Origin: Anaerolineae bacterium
GTDB lineage: Bacteria > Chloroflexota > Anaerolineae > Anaerolineales > UBA11858
Reading direction: 5' to 3'
Assembly: GCA_003694235.1 (NCBI GenBank)
Contig: RFKO01000045.1
Coordinates: forward strand, 1-5,890
DNA length: 5,890 bases
The notes beneath the pieces are model-generated. The model ran no database searches, had not been told where the DNA came from, and saw only the letters and a program-made list of their open reading frames with translations. Positions 1 to 5,810 of the stretch are shown here, one piece after another (positions within the stretch are counted from its first letter, which is position 1; every line of letters starts with the position of its first letter). Both the position numbers and the translations under genes were made by a program.

Positions 1-23
1 GGGGAGATTGAGTCCTGATTTGG

Positions 24-38
24 GGCCGTTGTGCGGCC
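24..38 (-). other. Small stem-loop downstream of the leader terminator
   Basis: GGCCG at 24-28 can pair with CGGCC at 34-38 around a 5-base loop. It lies just downstream, in the minus-strand direction, of the terminator at 47-78, so it would be in the transcript only after read-through. No ATG, GTG or TTG occurs on the minus strand between base 46 and the left edge, so any leader continues out of the window. A 5-bp GC stem can arise by chance in DNA this GC-rich, so a function is uncertain. Confidence 0.25.
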
Positions 39-46
39 GGAATTTC

Positions 47-78
47 AAAAAAGCCCGGCGGGAGTGCTCCGACCGGGC
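47..78 (-). terminator. Intrinsic terminator on the minus strand
   Basis: Read on the minus strand, GCCCGG (78-73), a bulged T (72) and CGG (71-69) pair with CCG (61-59) and CCGGGC (58-53) around a 7-base loop. The result is a 9-bp all-GC stem, followed directly by six T (52-47). This is the classical Rho-independent terminator layout. It has no T tract on the plus strand, so it acts on leftward transcription only. The only annotated gene to its right is on the plus strand, so it does not end a known gene. It sits about 24 bases past the predicted start of the minus-strand promoter at 109-137. Confidence 0.8.
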
Positions 79-103
79 GATAGCAGAATACACCTGCAAA
101 GCG
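47..103 (-). ncRNA. Putative short leader RNA or sRNA of about 55 nt
   Basis: The sequence predicts a transcript starting near 102-103, about seven bases past the TACAAT box, and ending in the T tract at 52-47. It has no start codon followed by a useful reading frame. It could fold a weak 5' stem (GCAG at 97-94 with CTGC at 86-83) followed by the strong terminator hairpin. It may be a stand-alone small RNA, or the terminated form of a 5' leader that controls a gene beyond the left edge by attenuation. It matches no RNA family I recognise, and the boundaries are inferred from promoter and terminator geometry only. Confidence 0.35.
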
Positions 104-107
104 GGTG
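91..107. promoter_or_regulatory. Imperfect palindrome over the minus-strand transcription start
   Basis: CACCTGC (91-97) and GCGGGTG (101-107) form an inverted repeat with a 3-base spacer (AAA), with six of seven positions complementary. It covers the predicted start of the leftward transcript (about 102-103) and ends two bases before the -10 box. That is a position where a dimeric repressor could block the promoter. It could equally be a chance repeat, and no regulator is assigned. Confidence 0.3.
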
Positions 108-108
108 C

Positions 109-137
109 ATTGTAGCATGAGGCGGCGCGTTTGTCAA
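109..137 (-). promoter_or_regulatory. Sigma70-type promoter directed left (TTGACA-17-TACAAT)
   Basis: On the minus strand a perfect -35 box TTGACA (137-132) is followed by exactly 17 bases and a -10 box TACAAT (114-109), which differs from TATAAT at one position. This is the best promoter in the window. Transcription should start near 102-103 and meet the terminator at 78-47 almost at once. Its -35 box overlaps the -35-like TTGTCA (131-136) of the rightward promoter, so the two may compete for polymerase. Confidence 0.75.
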
Positions 138-162
138 ATCGCTCACAACAGCGTGATATACT
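131..162 (+). promoter_or_regulatory. Extended -10 promoter for the MalT/SARP-like regulator
   Basis: TGATATACT (154-162) fits an extended -10 element (TG, one base, then TATACT). A -35-like TTGTCA lies at 131-136, but the 20-base spacer is longer than usual, so the extended -10 would carry the promoter. The predicted start near 168-170 leaves a leader of only about 10 bases before the ATG at 179 and would cut into the GAGAGG ribosome binding site. This tension means the true start may differ. Confidence 0.5.
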
Positions 163-166
163 CAAA

Positions 167-172
167 GAGAGG
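167..172 (+). promoter_or_regulatory. Ribosome binding site GAGAGG that fixes the regulator start
   Basis: GAGAGG ends six bases before the ATG at 179, which is normal Shine-Dalgarno spacing. It supports ATG 179 over the in-frame TTG at 131, which lies inside the promoter region and has no ribosome binding site. Confidence 0.7.
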
Positions 173-178
173 CCGGCT

Positions 179-3100
179 ATGTCTATACCGATCACCCGCA
201 CCAAGCTGATCATCCCCCGCCGGCGGGCGGACCTGCTCTCGCGCCCCCGCCTGCTCGACATGCTGGCGGATGTGCTGGACTATCGCCTGGTGGTGATCTC
301 CGCCCCGGCAGGTTATGGCAAGACCTCTTTGCTGGTGGATTTTGCCCATCGGCAGGATGTCGCCGTTTGCTGGTTGAGCCTGGATGAATTCGATCAGGAC
401 GTTTTTCGCCTGGCTGCCCATCTGATCGCTTCTATTCAACGCGTTTTCCCCGCTTTTGGCGAAAACAGTACCGCTTTCCTGGAGAGCCGTGCCGGAGAGG
501 TGGACATCCCTGCCCTGGTGAGCGTGCTGGTGAACGACATCTATGAACATGTGGATGAACACTTTGTGGTGGTGCTGGATGACTATCACCTGGTGGATTC
601 CAGCGCCGCGGTCAACGAGTTCATCAGCCGCTTCGGACAGGAAATGGACGAAAACTGCCACCTGGTGATTTCCTCGCGCTCGTTGTTGAGCCTCCCCTCC
701 CTGCCGCTGCTGATCGGGCGCGCCCAGGTCAAAGGGTTCGGCATGGATGAACTGGCATTTCAGCCGGGGGAGATCCGTTCCCTGTTTGAGAAAAAGTTTC
801 AACGCTTTCTCACGCCGGAGGAAGCCGAGCAGCTGATCACGGAAACCGGCGGCTGGATCGCGGCGGTGCTGATGCGCCGCGATCCGGTGCCTGTGCCGCG
901 CTCGGTCTCCTCCGGTTGGGGCGGCGTGGTGCAGGTGGATTTGTACGATTATCTGGCGCAGCAGGTTCTGGAGCAGCAGCCTCTGCCGCGGCGGCGTTTC
1001 TTGATGCAAACCGCTTTGCTGGGGGAGTTCAACAGCCGCTTGTGTGCGGAGGTGCTCGGCGAGCCGCCTCCGGGCGTTTCCTGGGAAGCGCTGCTGGATG
1101 AGGTGGTGCAGAGCAATTTGTTCGTTCAGGTTGTGGAGGCCGATGGCCTCTGGTTGCGCTATCATCATCTGTTTGCTGATTTTCTGGTTGATCGCTATCG
1201 CCGCGAAGCGCCGGAGGAGATGGACCGTCAACTGGAGCGCATGGTGGAGGTGTTTTCCCGACAGCAGGCGTGGGAAAAAGCCTATCGCGCCTGCCGTCAG
1301 CGGGGGGATGAGATGCAGCTGGTGGCGTTTCTGGAGCGGGCCGGATTGGCGCTGCTCACTCAGGGGCAGAGCAGCCTGCTGCTGGAATGGCTGGAGCAAT
1401 TGCCGTTTCCGATGCTGGAAGAACACCCTGTGCTGCATTCGCTGCGCGGTGCGGCGCTGATCGAGCGAGGCCGTCCGCGGCAGGCGCTCGAGGTGCTTCA
1501 GGAGGCCGAGCAACATTTTGATCTTGATCTTCAGGCGGATATGCTGACGCGCAACCTGGTCTGGCAGGCGGCGGCGGCGCGTCTGGCCGGAAACCCCTTG
1601 CGGGGTGAAGAATGCGCTCTGCGCGCGCTGTCCCTGATGGAAAAGCATCCCTCATTGCCTCGGGCTGTTCTGTGTGAGGCGCGGCGCGAGCTTGGGCTGG
1701 CGTTTGCTCATCGGGGAGAGGTGGAGCGGGCGATTGAGCTGCTGCTACAGGCGCGGCAGGGCTTTCTCGATTTGAAGAATCGGGAGGATGTCGCCCGCCT
1801 GGATGCAGACCTGGGCTGGCTCTATATGAATCTGGGGGAGTGGCGGCGAGCAGACGAGCACTATACCCGCGCCCGGCGCGTCTGGGAAGAGAGCCGCCGC
1901 AGCGGCAGGCTGGCGTTTGTGCTCAATAACATGGGCGTGCTGGCGCTCCAGCGGGGAGATTATCGCCAGGCGGAGGAGCATTTTCGCACCGCCCTGGCGT
2001 ACGCCCGCCGCGGTGGGGATGTGCGTATGCAGGCTTTTGTCCTCGCCGGATTGGGGGATTTGTTCGCCGATCTGGAAGCGTTACCCCTGGCGCAACAGTT
2101 TTATCAGCGCAGCGGGACGCTGGCGGCGGAGATGGACGAGCGCGCCCTGCGCACCTATCTCCCCATTGCGCAGGCGCGCTTGCTGCGCATGCAGGCGGCC
2201 TGGGATGAAGCCCGCCAGATGTTGATAGAGAGCGCCACCCACTTTGGCAGCACCTCACCGGCAGGCGCATGGCTGCTGGAGTATGGCATTCTGCAGCTCT
2301 TTCAGGGCGAGGTAGAAGCGGCCGTCTCGATGCTGGAAGATGCGTTGGGGGTGTTTTCCACCGGCGGCGAGCGCCTGCAGGCGTTGCGCGCTGTGTTCTG
2401 GTTGATGTGGGCCGGGGCGCGCATGGCCTCCGTCGAGACCATTGAGAAGTACGCTCCCGTGTTTTTCGAGGGGCTGGAACAGCAGGATGCTTTTCAACCC
2501 CTGGTGGTTGATGCGCTTTCGCTGGCGGGGGAACTGAACCGCTTGCAGGAGTTTGTCGGCGATCGGCCGGGTTGGCGACGGCTGTTGAAGGCGGTGGATG
2601 ACTTCGAGCGCCAGATTCCCCAACTGCGCAGAGAGCTGAGCCGCTTGCACGCCTCGATCACTCCGGCGAAAACCGGTTTGCGCATTCAATCGTTGGGAGA
2701 GGCGCGCATTTACCGAGATGGCCAATTGGTTACTGCCCCGGAATGGGCCAACCAGCGTACGGTGCGGGAGATATTCTACTACCTGCTTGCCCACTCGCAG
2801 GGGGCCGACCGGGAAACGCTGGGGCGCGAGTTTTGGCCGCACAGCGAGGGGACGCGCTTGAGCCGGCAGGTCAAAAACGCCGTTTATCGCCTGCGTCGCG
2901 CCTTGGGCAAAGAGGCCGTGTTATACGATCTGCGCACCGGTCGCTATCGTTTCAATCGTGATATCTCTTATCGCTATGATGCTGAGGATTTCGAGGTGCT
3001 TATTCAACAGGCCGGGCAGGCGGCCGACGAAGAGGAGGCGATGCAGTATTTCGAGCGCGCTGTAGCGCTTTATAGAGGGGACTATCTGTATACGTTCGAT

Positions 3101-3412
3101 GGTTTGTGGGTCGAGCCGTTGAGGGAAGGTTACCGTCAGATGTTTATCCAGGCGGCAAACATGCTGGCAGAGATGTATTTCCACCACCAGCGTCTGGAGG
3201 ACTGCCACCGACTTGCGCAGCGCCTGCTGGAGGTAGATGCCTGTTTGGAAACGGCACACGGCTTGTTGATGCGTGTGTACGCGCGCCGCGGCGACCGCGG
3301 GGCGGTAGCCCGCCAGTATCAGCAGTATTGTCGCAATATGGAGGACGTTTTAGGGCTTGGCCCCTCGGCCGCGATGGAACAGTTGTATCGTCGTCTGTTG
3401 GAGGAGGGGTGA
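179..3412 (+). CDS. MalT-like STAND ATPase transcriptional regulator with SARP-type winged helix and BTAD domain
   Basis: This 1,077-residue cytoplasmic protein combines a MalT-type signal-sensing ATPase with a SARP/AfsR-type output. The N-terminus has the family's TKL-I-P-RPRLL opening (residues 8-26), a Walker A APAGYGKT (42-49), the WLSLDE motif (65-70), Walker B VVVLDDYH (130-137) and the VISSRS sensor. A MalT-like helical region with HHLF and a TPR superhelix follow (the clearest repeats are at about 535-650). At about 835-928 is an OmpR-like winged helix (LGREFWP, YRLRRALG), and at about 931-1077 a bacterial transcriptional activator domain. There is no C-terminal LuxR HTH, which classical MalT/LAL proteins carry. 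In this family ATP and an inducer drive oligomerisation and DNA binding; ligand and target here are unknown. The start is ATG 179 on the basis of GAGAGG and the conserved N-terminus. The gene converges on hit with no gap. Confidence 0.9.
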   Translation: MSIPITRTKLIIPRRRADLLSRPRLLDMLADVLDYRLVVISAPAGYGKTSLLVDFAHRQDVAVCWLSLDEFDQDVFRLAAHLIASIQRVFPAFGENSTAFLESRAGEVDIPALVSVLVNDIYEHVDEHFVVVLDDYHLVDSSAAVNEFISRFGQEMDENCHLVISSRSLLSLPSLPLLIGRAQVKGFGMDELAFQPGEIRSLFEKKFQRFLTPEEAEQLITETGGWIAAVLMRRDPVPVPRSVSSGWGGVVQVDLYDYLAQQVLEQQPLPRRRFLMQTALLGEFNSRLCAEVLGEPPPGVSWEALLDEVVQSNLFVQVVEADGLWLRYHHLFADFLVDRYRREAPEEMDRQLERMVEVFSRQQAWEKAYRACRQRGDEMQLVAFLERAGLALLTQGQSSLLLEWLEQLPFPMLEEHPVLHSLRGAALIERGRPRQALEVLQEAEQHFDLDLQADMLTRNLVWQAAAARLAGNPLRGEECALRALSLMEKHPSLPRAVLCEARRELGLAFAHRGEVERAIELLLQARQGFLDLKNREDVARLDADLGWLYMNLGEWRRADEHYTRARRVWEESRRSGRLAFVLNNMGVLALQRGDYRQAEEHFRTALAYARRGGDVRMQAFVLAGLGDLFADLEALPLAQQFYQRSGTLAAEMDERALRTYLPIAQARLLRMQAAWDEARQMLIESATHFGSTSPAGAWLLEYGILQLFQGEVEAAVSMLEDALGVFSTGGERLQALRAVFWLMWAGARMASVETIEKYAPVFFEGLEQQDAFQPLVVDALSLAGELNRLQEFVGDRPGWRRLLKAVDDFERQIPQLRRELSRLHASITPAKTGLRIQSLGEARIYRDGQLVTAPEWANQRTVREIFYYLLAHSQGADRETLGREFWPHSEGTRLSRQVKNAVYRLRRALGKEAVLYDLRTGRYRFNRDISYRYDAEDFEVLIQQAGQAADEEEAMQYFERAVALYRGDYLYTFDGLWVEPLREGYRQMFIQAANMLAEMYFHHQRLEDCHRLAQRLLEVDACLETAHGLLMRVYARRGDRGAVARQYQQYCRNMEDVLGLGPSAAMEQLYRRLLEEG

Positions 3413-3415
3413 TCA
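3410..3415. other. Abutting stop codons of convergent genes in TGATCA
   Basis: The plus-strand regulator ends with TGA at 3410-3412, and the minus-strand hit gene ends with TGA read from 3415-3413. Together they form the 6-base palindrome TGATCA. The convergent genes therefore have neither intergenic base nor overlap, and no separate 3' untranslated region can exist for either transcript. Confidence 0.9.
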
Positions 3416-3760
3416 GCCCATCGGATGGCGCATCCGATGGCCGCCCAGCAGGTGCAGATGCAGGTGAAAGATAACCTGCCCTGCGTCCGGGCCGGTGTTG
3501 ATGATCAGCCGGTAGCCGGATTCGGCCACGCCTTCCTGTTCGGCGATTTTGCGCGCCGTGGTGAAGAGATGACCGACCACCTGCTCATCTTCCTCGCTCA
3601 GTTCGTTCGTCGAGGCGATGTGTTTGTTGGGAACGATCAAAACGTGGGTTGGGGCGACGGGGTTGATGTCGCGAAAGGCAGTAACCTGTTCGTCTTTGTA
3701 CACTGTCTCGCTGGGAAGTTCCCCCGCGATGATTTTACAAAACAGGCATTCACTGGACAT
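3413..3760 (-). CDS. HIT family (histidine triad, HINT-like) nucleotide-binding protein
   Basis: This 115-residue protein has the normal length of the HINT branch of the HIT superfamily, whose members hydrolyse nucleoside phosphoramidates and related adenylated compounds in the cytoplasm. The triad is clear: H99-L-H101-L-H103-LLGG, with the middle histidine H101 expected to be the nucleophile. The N-terminus CLFCKII carries C5 and C8, which with H47 and H99 could form the zinc site seen in some HINT proteins. FRDINPVAPTHVLIVPNKH (29-47) is the usual family segment. The start ATG at 3760 follows AGGAGG by five bases. The gene lies 16 bases after mtaB, an order also common in Firmicutes near rsmE and rpsU, so the two are probably co-transcribed. 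Its last eight codons contain a perfect inverted repeat. The physiological substrate is unknown. Confidence 0.93.
   Translation of the reverse strand: MSSECLFCKIIAGELPSETVYKDEQVTAFRDINPVAPTHVLIVPNKHIASTNELSEEDEQVVGHLFTTARKIAEQEGVAESGYRLIINTGPDAGQVIFHLHLHLLGGHRMRHPMG
3418..3440. terminator. Perfect 10-bp hairpin in the 3' end of hit, possibly serving both convergent transcripts
   Basis: CCATCGGATG (3418-3427) and CATCCGATGG (3431-3440) are perfect inverted repeats around a 3-base loop (GCG). The repeat lies wholly inside the final codons of hit (residues H108 to M114) and begins five bases past the regulator's stop codon. Being symmetric, it folds in RNA from either strand. Neither side has a T tract, so it is not a classical intrinsic terminator. 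It could still pause polymerase or protect 3' ends from exonucleases. The structure is certain, its role inferred. Confidence 0.5.
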
Positions 3761-3765
3761 GAAAA

Positions 3766-3771
3766 CCTCCT
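3766..3771 (-). promoter_or_regulatory. Strong ribosome binding site AGGAGG of hit
   Basis: On the minus strand AGGAGG is followed by five bases and the ATG at 3760. It fills most of the 16-base gap after the mtaB stop codon, so hit can be translated independently although it is probably co-transcribed with mtaB. Confidence 0.85.
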
Positions 3772-3776
3772 GGGGG

Positions 3777-5051
3777 TTACAAAATCTGACCGATCAGGCC
3801 TTGCTCGCTCCATGCCGTTAGGGTGACCGGCGTAATCTTGTTCCATAATTTCTGGGGAGCGCGGGCGCGCACGCGCAGGTAGTTGTCTGTCAGTCCGCTG
3901 AGTTGCCAGCCTTGCGGGCCGAGGGCGGTGGCGCTTTCCCACAGCACGCTCAGGCGAGCGCCCAGGAAGCGCTGCTGGTAGGCGCGGGCGCTGGCTTCCA
4001 GCACGGCGCGCATGGCGGCGTTGCGCTCTTTGCGCACGTTGTGCGGCACCTGGGCGGGCATCTTCGCTGCGGCTGTCCCCGGACGCGGGGAATAGGTGAA
4101 GACATGGCCGCCGGCAAAATTCATTTGTTGCACAAAGGCCAGGCTTTCCTCGAACTCTCGTTCGTCTTCACCAGGGAAGCCGACGATCACGTCGGTGGTG
4201 ATGGCTACGTTGGGGATGGCGGCGCGGGCAGTTTCGACCAGGCGCGCGAACGCTTCGGGGGTGGTCTTGCGTGCCATCCGTCGCAGCGTGGCTGCGCAGC
4301 CGGATTGCAGCGGCAGGTGCAGATGGCGGGCCAGCCGCCGGTCTTCCCACAGCTGGAAGAAAGCCGGGCTTAAATCCCACGGTTCGAGGGAGGAGAGCCG
4401 CAGGCGCGGGACGTCGGTCTCTTGCAGAATGGCTTTCACCAGCGTGCGCAGATGCTCCGGTGAGGGGAAATCCTGTCCCCATGAGCCCAGGTGCACGCCG
4501 GTGAGCACCACTTCCTGCGCTCCGCCGGCCAGCGCGGCGCGCACATCCTGGAGCACCTGCTCGGTGGTGCGACTGCGCCCGCCGCCGCGCGCCACGGTGG
4601 TGATGCAGAAGGTGCAGCGGTTGTCGCAGCCATCCTGGACTTTGATGAAGGCGCGCGTGCGCATGCGCAGGCCGGGAAGCGGCTGCCGTTCCAGCGGCTC
4701 GCGGTCGAAAGTTTGCGGCGGCACGTTCAGCACCTCCGCCACCAGCAGGTCTTTGCGCTCGTTGGGCACAACCTGCTTCACGGCGGGAAGCGCGGCGGCC
4801 TGCTGCGGTTCGAGGGTGGCCCAGCATCCGGTGGCAATCACTGCGGAGCTGCCGGCGCGCGCCGCGCCGCGGATTTTCTTGCGCGAGTCGGCTGCCGCGG
4901 CCTGCGTGACCGCGCAGGTGTTGATCACCGTCAGATCGGCTTCCGCCGGAGAGGCCACCAGCGTGTGTCCGGCGGCGCGAAATTGCCGCGCGAAGGCTTC
5001 GATCTCGCTCTGGTTGAGGCGACAGCCTACCGTGTCCAGGTAAATCTTCAT
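3777..5051 (-). CDS. mtaB: tRNA (N6-threonylcarbamoyladenosine(37)-C2)-methylthiotransferase MtaB
   Basis: This 424-residue radical SAM enzyme is of usual length for MtaB, which converts t6A at position 37 of ANN-decoding tRNAs into ms2t6A. The N-terminal UPF0004 domain binds one 4Fe-4S cluster through C10 (VGCRLNQ), C46 (NTCAVT) and C76 (TGCW). The radical SAM motif C142-x3-C146-x2-C149 in QDGCDNRCTFC binds the second cluster. HVFTYSPRPGT (near residue 320) is a family hallmark, and the last 60 residues form the C-terminal TRAM tRNA-binding domain. The GCRLNQ form fits MtaB better than MiaB or RimO. The start ATG at 5051 gives the canonical MKIYLDTVGCRLNQ opening but has no Shine-Dalgarno sequence. 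It lies five bases past the stop codon of the lipoprotein gene, so translation is probably coupled. It is followed after 16 bases by hit. Confidence 0.95.
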   Translation of the reverse strand: MKIYLDTVGCRLNQSEIEAFARQFRAAGHTLVASPAEADLTVINTCAVTQAAAADSRKKIRGAARAGSSAVIATGCWATLEPQQAAALPAVKQVVPNERKDLLVAEVLNVPPQTFDREPLERQPLPGLRMRTRAFIKVQDGCDNRCTFCITTVARGGGRSRTTEQVLQDVRAALAGGAQEVVLTGVHLGSWGQDFPSPEHLRTLVKAILQETDVPRLRLSSLEPWDLSPAFFQLWEDRRLARHLHLPLQSGCAATLRRMARKTTPEAFARLVETARAAIPNVAITTDVIVGFPGEDEREFEESLAFVQQMNFAGGHVFTYSPRPGTAAAKMPAQVPHNVRKERNAAMRAVLEASARAYQQRFLGARLSVLWESATALGPQGWQLSGLTDNYLRVRARAPQKLWNKITPVTLTAWSEQGLIGQIL

Positions 5052-5056
5052 GTCGT

Positions 5057-5719
5057 TCAGGGGGCGCGCACGATAAAGTTGTCGAAATGGATGTCAACCC
5101 CGCCTGTACCGTAAGCGCCGGCGATCACGCCGACCTCGCCCGACGAGAAGGCGTCGTCGCTGGCTTCGCCCAGCAGCGTGCCGTTGACATACAGCGACAG
5201 GCGGTTTTGGAGGCAATCTGCCTGGATGTGATTGGTCGCCGCACCCTGGCGGATGGCATCGTGGGGCAGCAACTCATCCATGCCGAGCAGCGAAAACACA
5301 CCGTCCTGCACTTTCCCCAGGCCGTAGTAGCCATCGCTGCTGATGTAGAAGACGTAAAAGTTGTTCACATCCTGATGGCGGCAGATCAGGCCGAAGCGGT
5401 TGTCGTCCGGGCCGGCGGCTTTGGTGGCTTCCACCTCGATGCGCACATCGTCGAAAGTCAGGCCGGGCGTGGCCCACAGGTCGTACTCCGGCTCATCCAC
5501 GCGGATGCGGTAGATGCCGTTTTCGTAATCGGTGATGCCTTGCACCACGTCCATGTAACCCCAACCGCTGGTGCGGTCGGCGAAGTCATCCTGAAAGAGA
5601 ATGTGTGTCGCAGGGGCGGCTGGCGCGGCCGCCTGCTCGCTGCCGGATTGGGTGAACAGGCTGCATGCCAGCAGCGCGAACATTAACGCAGTGGGAAATA
5701 GCAGGAACTTCCTCTTCAT
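5057..5719 (-). CDS. Secreted lipoprotein with concanavalin-A-like (LamG/DUF1080-like) domain
   Basis: This 220-residue protein starts with a lipoprotein signal: MKRK, a hydrophobic stretch (5-18) and the lipobox LLAC, with C19 as the predicted lipidated residue. A short Ala/Pro-rich linker (about 25-38) leads to a beta-rich domain from about 40 to the end. That domain begins FQDDFADRTSGW and ends GGVDIHFDNFIVRAP. The F-x-D-DF...GW opening, the NFYVFYIS core and the closing DNF(I/V)V strand are the pattern of concanavalin-A-like, LamG or 3-keto-disaccharide hydrolase (DUF1080) type jelly rolls. Many of these bind glycans or have no proven activity, so no enzyme function is claimed. The start ATG 5719 is chosen because the signal peptide begins there and a promoter lies just upstream; a GTG at 5803 would add 28 unsupported residues. 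It is the first gene of the probable operon with mtaB and hit. Why it is paired with a tRNA-modifying enzyme is unclear. Confidence 0.8.
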   Translation of the reverse strand: MKRKFLLFPTALMFALLACSLFTQSGSEQAAAPAAPATHILFQDDFADRTSGWGYMDVVQGITDYENGIYRIRVDEPEYDLWATPGLTFDDVRIEVEATKAAGPDDNRFGLICRHQDVNNFYVFYISSDGYYGLGKVQDGVFSLLGMDELLPHDAIRQGAATNHIQADCLQNRLSLYVNGTLLGEASDDAFSSGEVGVIAGAYGTGGVDIHFDNFIVRAP

Positions 5720-5726
5720 ACGGCAG

Positions 5727-5735
5727 ATTCTAGCA
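5727..5735 (-). promoter_or_regulatory. Extended -10 promoter for the lipoprotein-mtaB-hit operon, possibly leaderless
   Basis: On the minus strand TGCTAGAAT (5735-5727) fits an extended -10: TG, one base, then TAGAAT. No good -35 box lies 16-18 bases upstream. The -10 ends seven bases before the ATG at 5719, so transcription would start at or one base before the start codon, giving a leaderless mRNA. Consistent with this, no Shine-Dalgarno sequence precedes this ATG. Confidence 0.55.
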
Positions 5736-5810
5736 TATTTTGACGCCCTGAAATGAGCGTGGCGGGTGTGAATCTGTCGAACCCCAGGGCTGGCGCGGAG
5801 CACGCGGAGA

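Noticed and set aside
47..78. Hairpin at 53-78 as a terminator for a plus-strand gene from the left
   Set aside because: The plus strand after the stem reads GATAGCAG with no T tract; the run of six T is only on the minus-strand side.
131..178. TTG at 131 as the start of the regulator, adding 16 residues
   Set aside because: It lies in the -35 region, has no Shine-Dalgarno sequence, and the added residues do not resemble the family N-terminus, which begins after ATG 179.
143..1648. 501-codon open frame on the minus strand opposite the regulator
   Set aside because: It lies opposite the conserved ATPase region. Its translation is rich in His, Gln and Arg without domain motifs, and it has no supported start. 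It is a by-product of GC-rich codon use on the true strand.
3425..3826. 133-codon plus-strand frame opposite hit
   Set aside because: It is fully antisense to the HIT protein with its intact H-x-H-x-H triad, and no ribosome binding site or recognisable domain supports it.
4096..5043. 315-codon open frame on the plus strand opposite mtaB
   Set aside because: The translation is Ser/Arg/Ala-rich and low in complexity with no motif, while the opposite strand encodes complete MtaB with all cluster cysteines. The nearby 4491-5114 frame is rejected for the same reason.
5720..5803. GTG at 5803 as the lipoprotein start, adding 28 residues
   Set aside because: It would bury the signal peptide behind a charged, His/Arg-rich stretch and place the promoter inside the gene. 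ATG 5719 gives a normal lipoprotein signal.
5720..5810. Terminator between the partial gene and the lipoprotein gene
   Set aside because: Only short weak repeats such as CCAG/CTGG are present and no T tract follows them on the minus strand.
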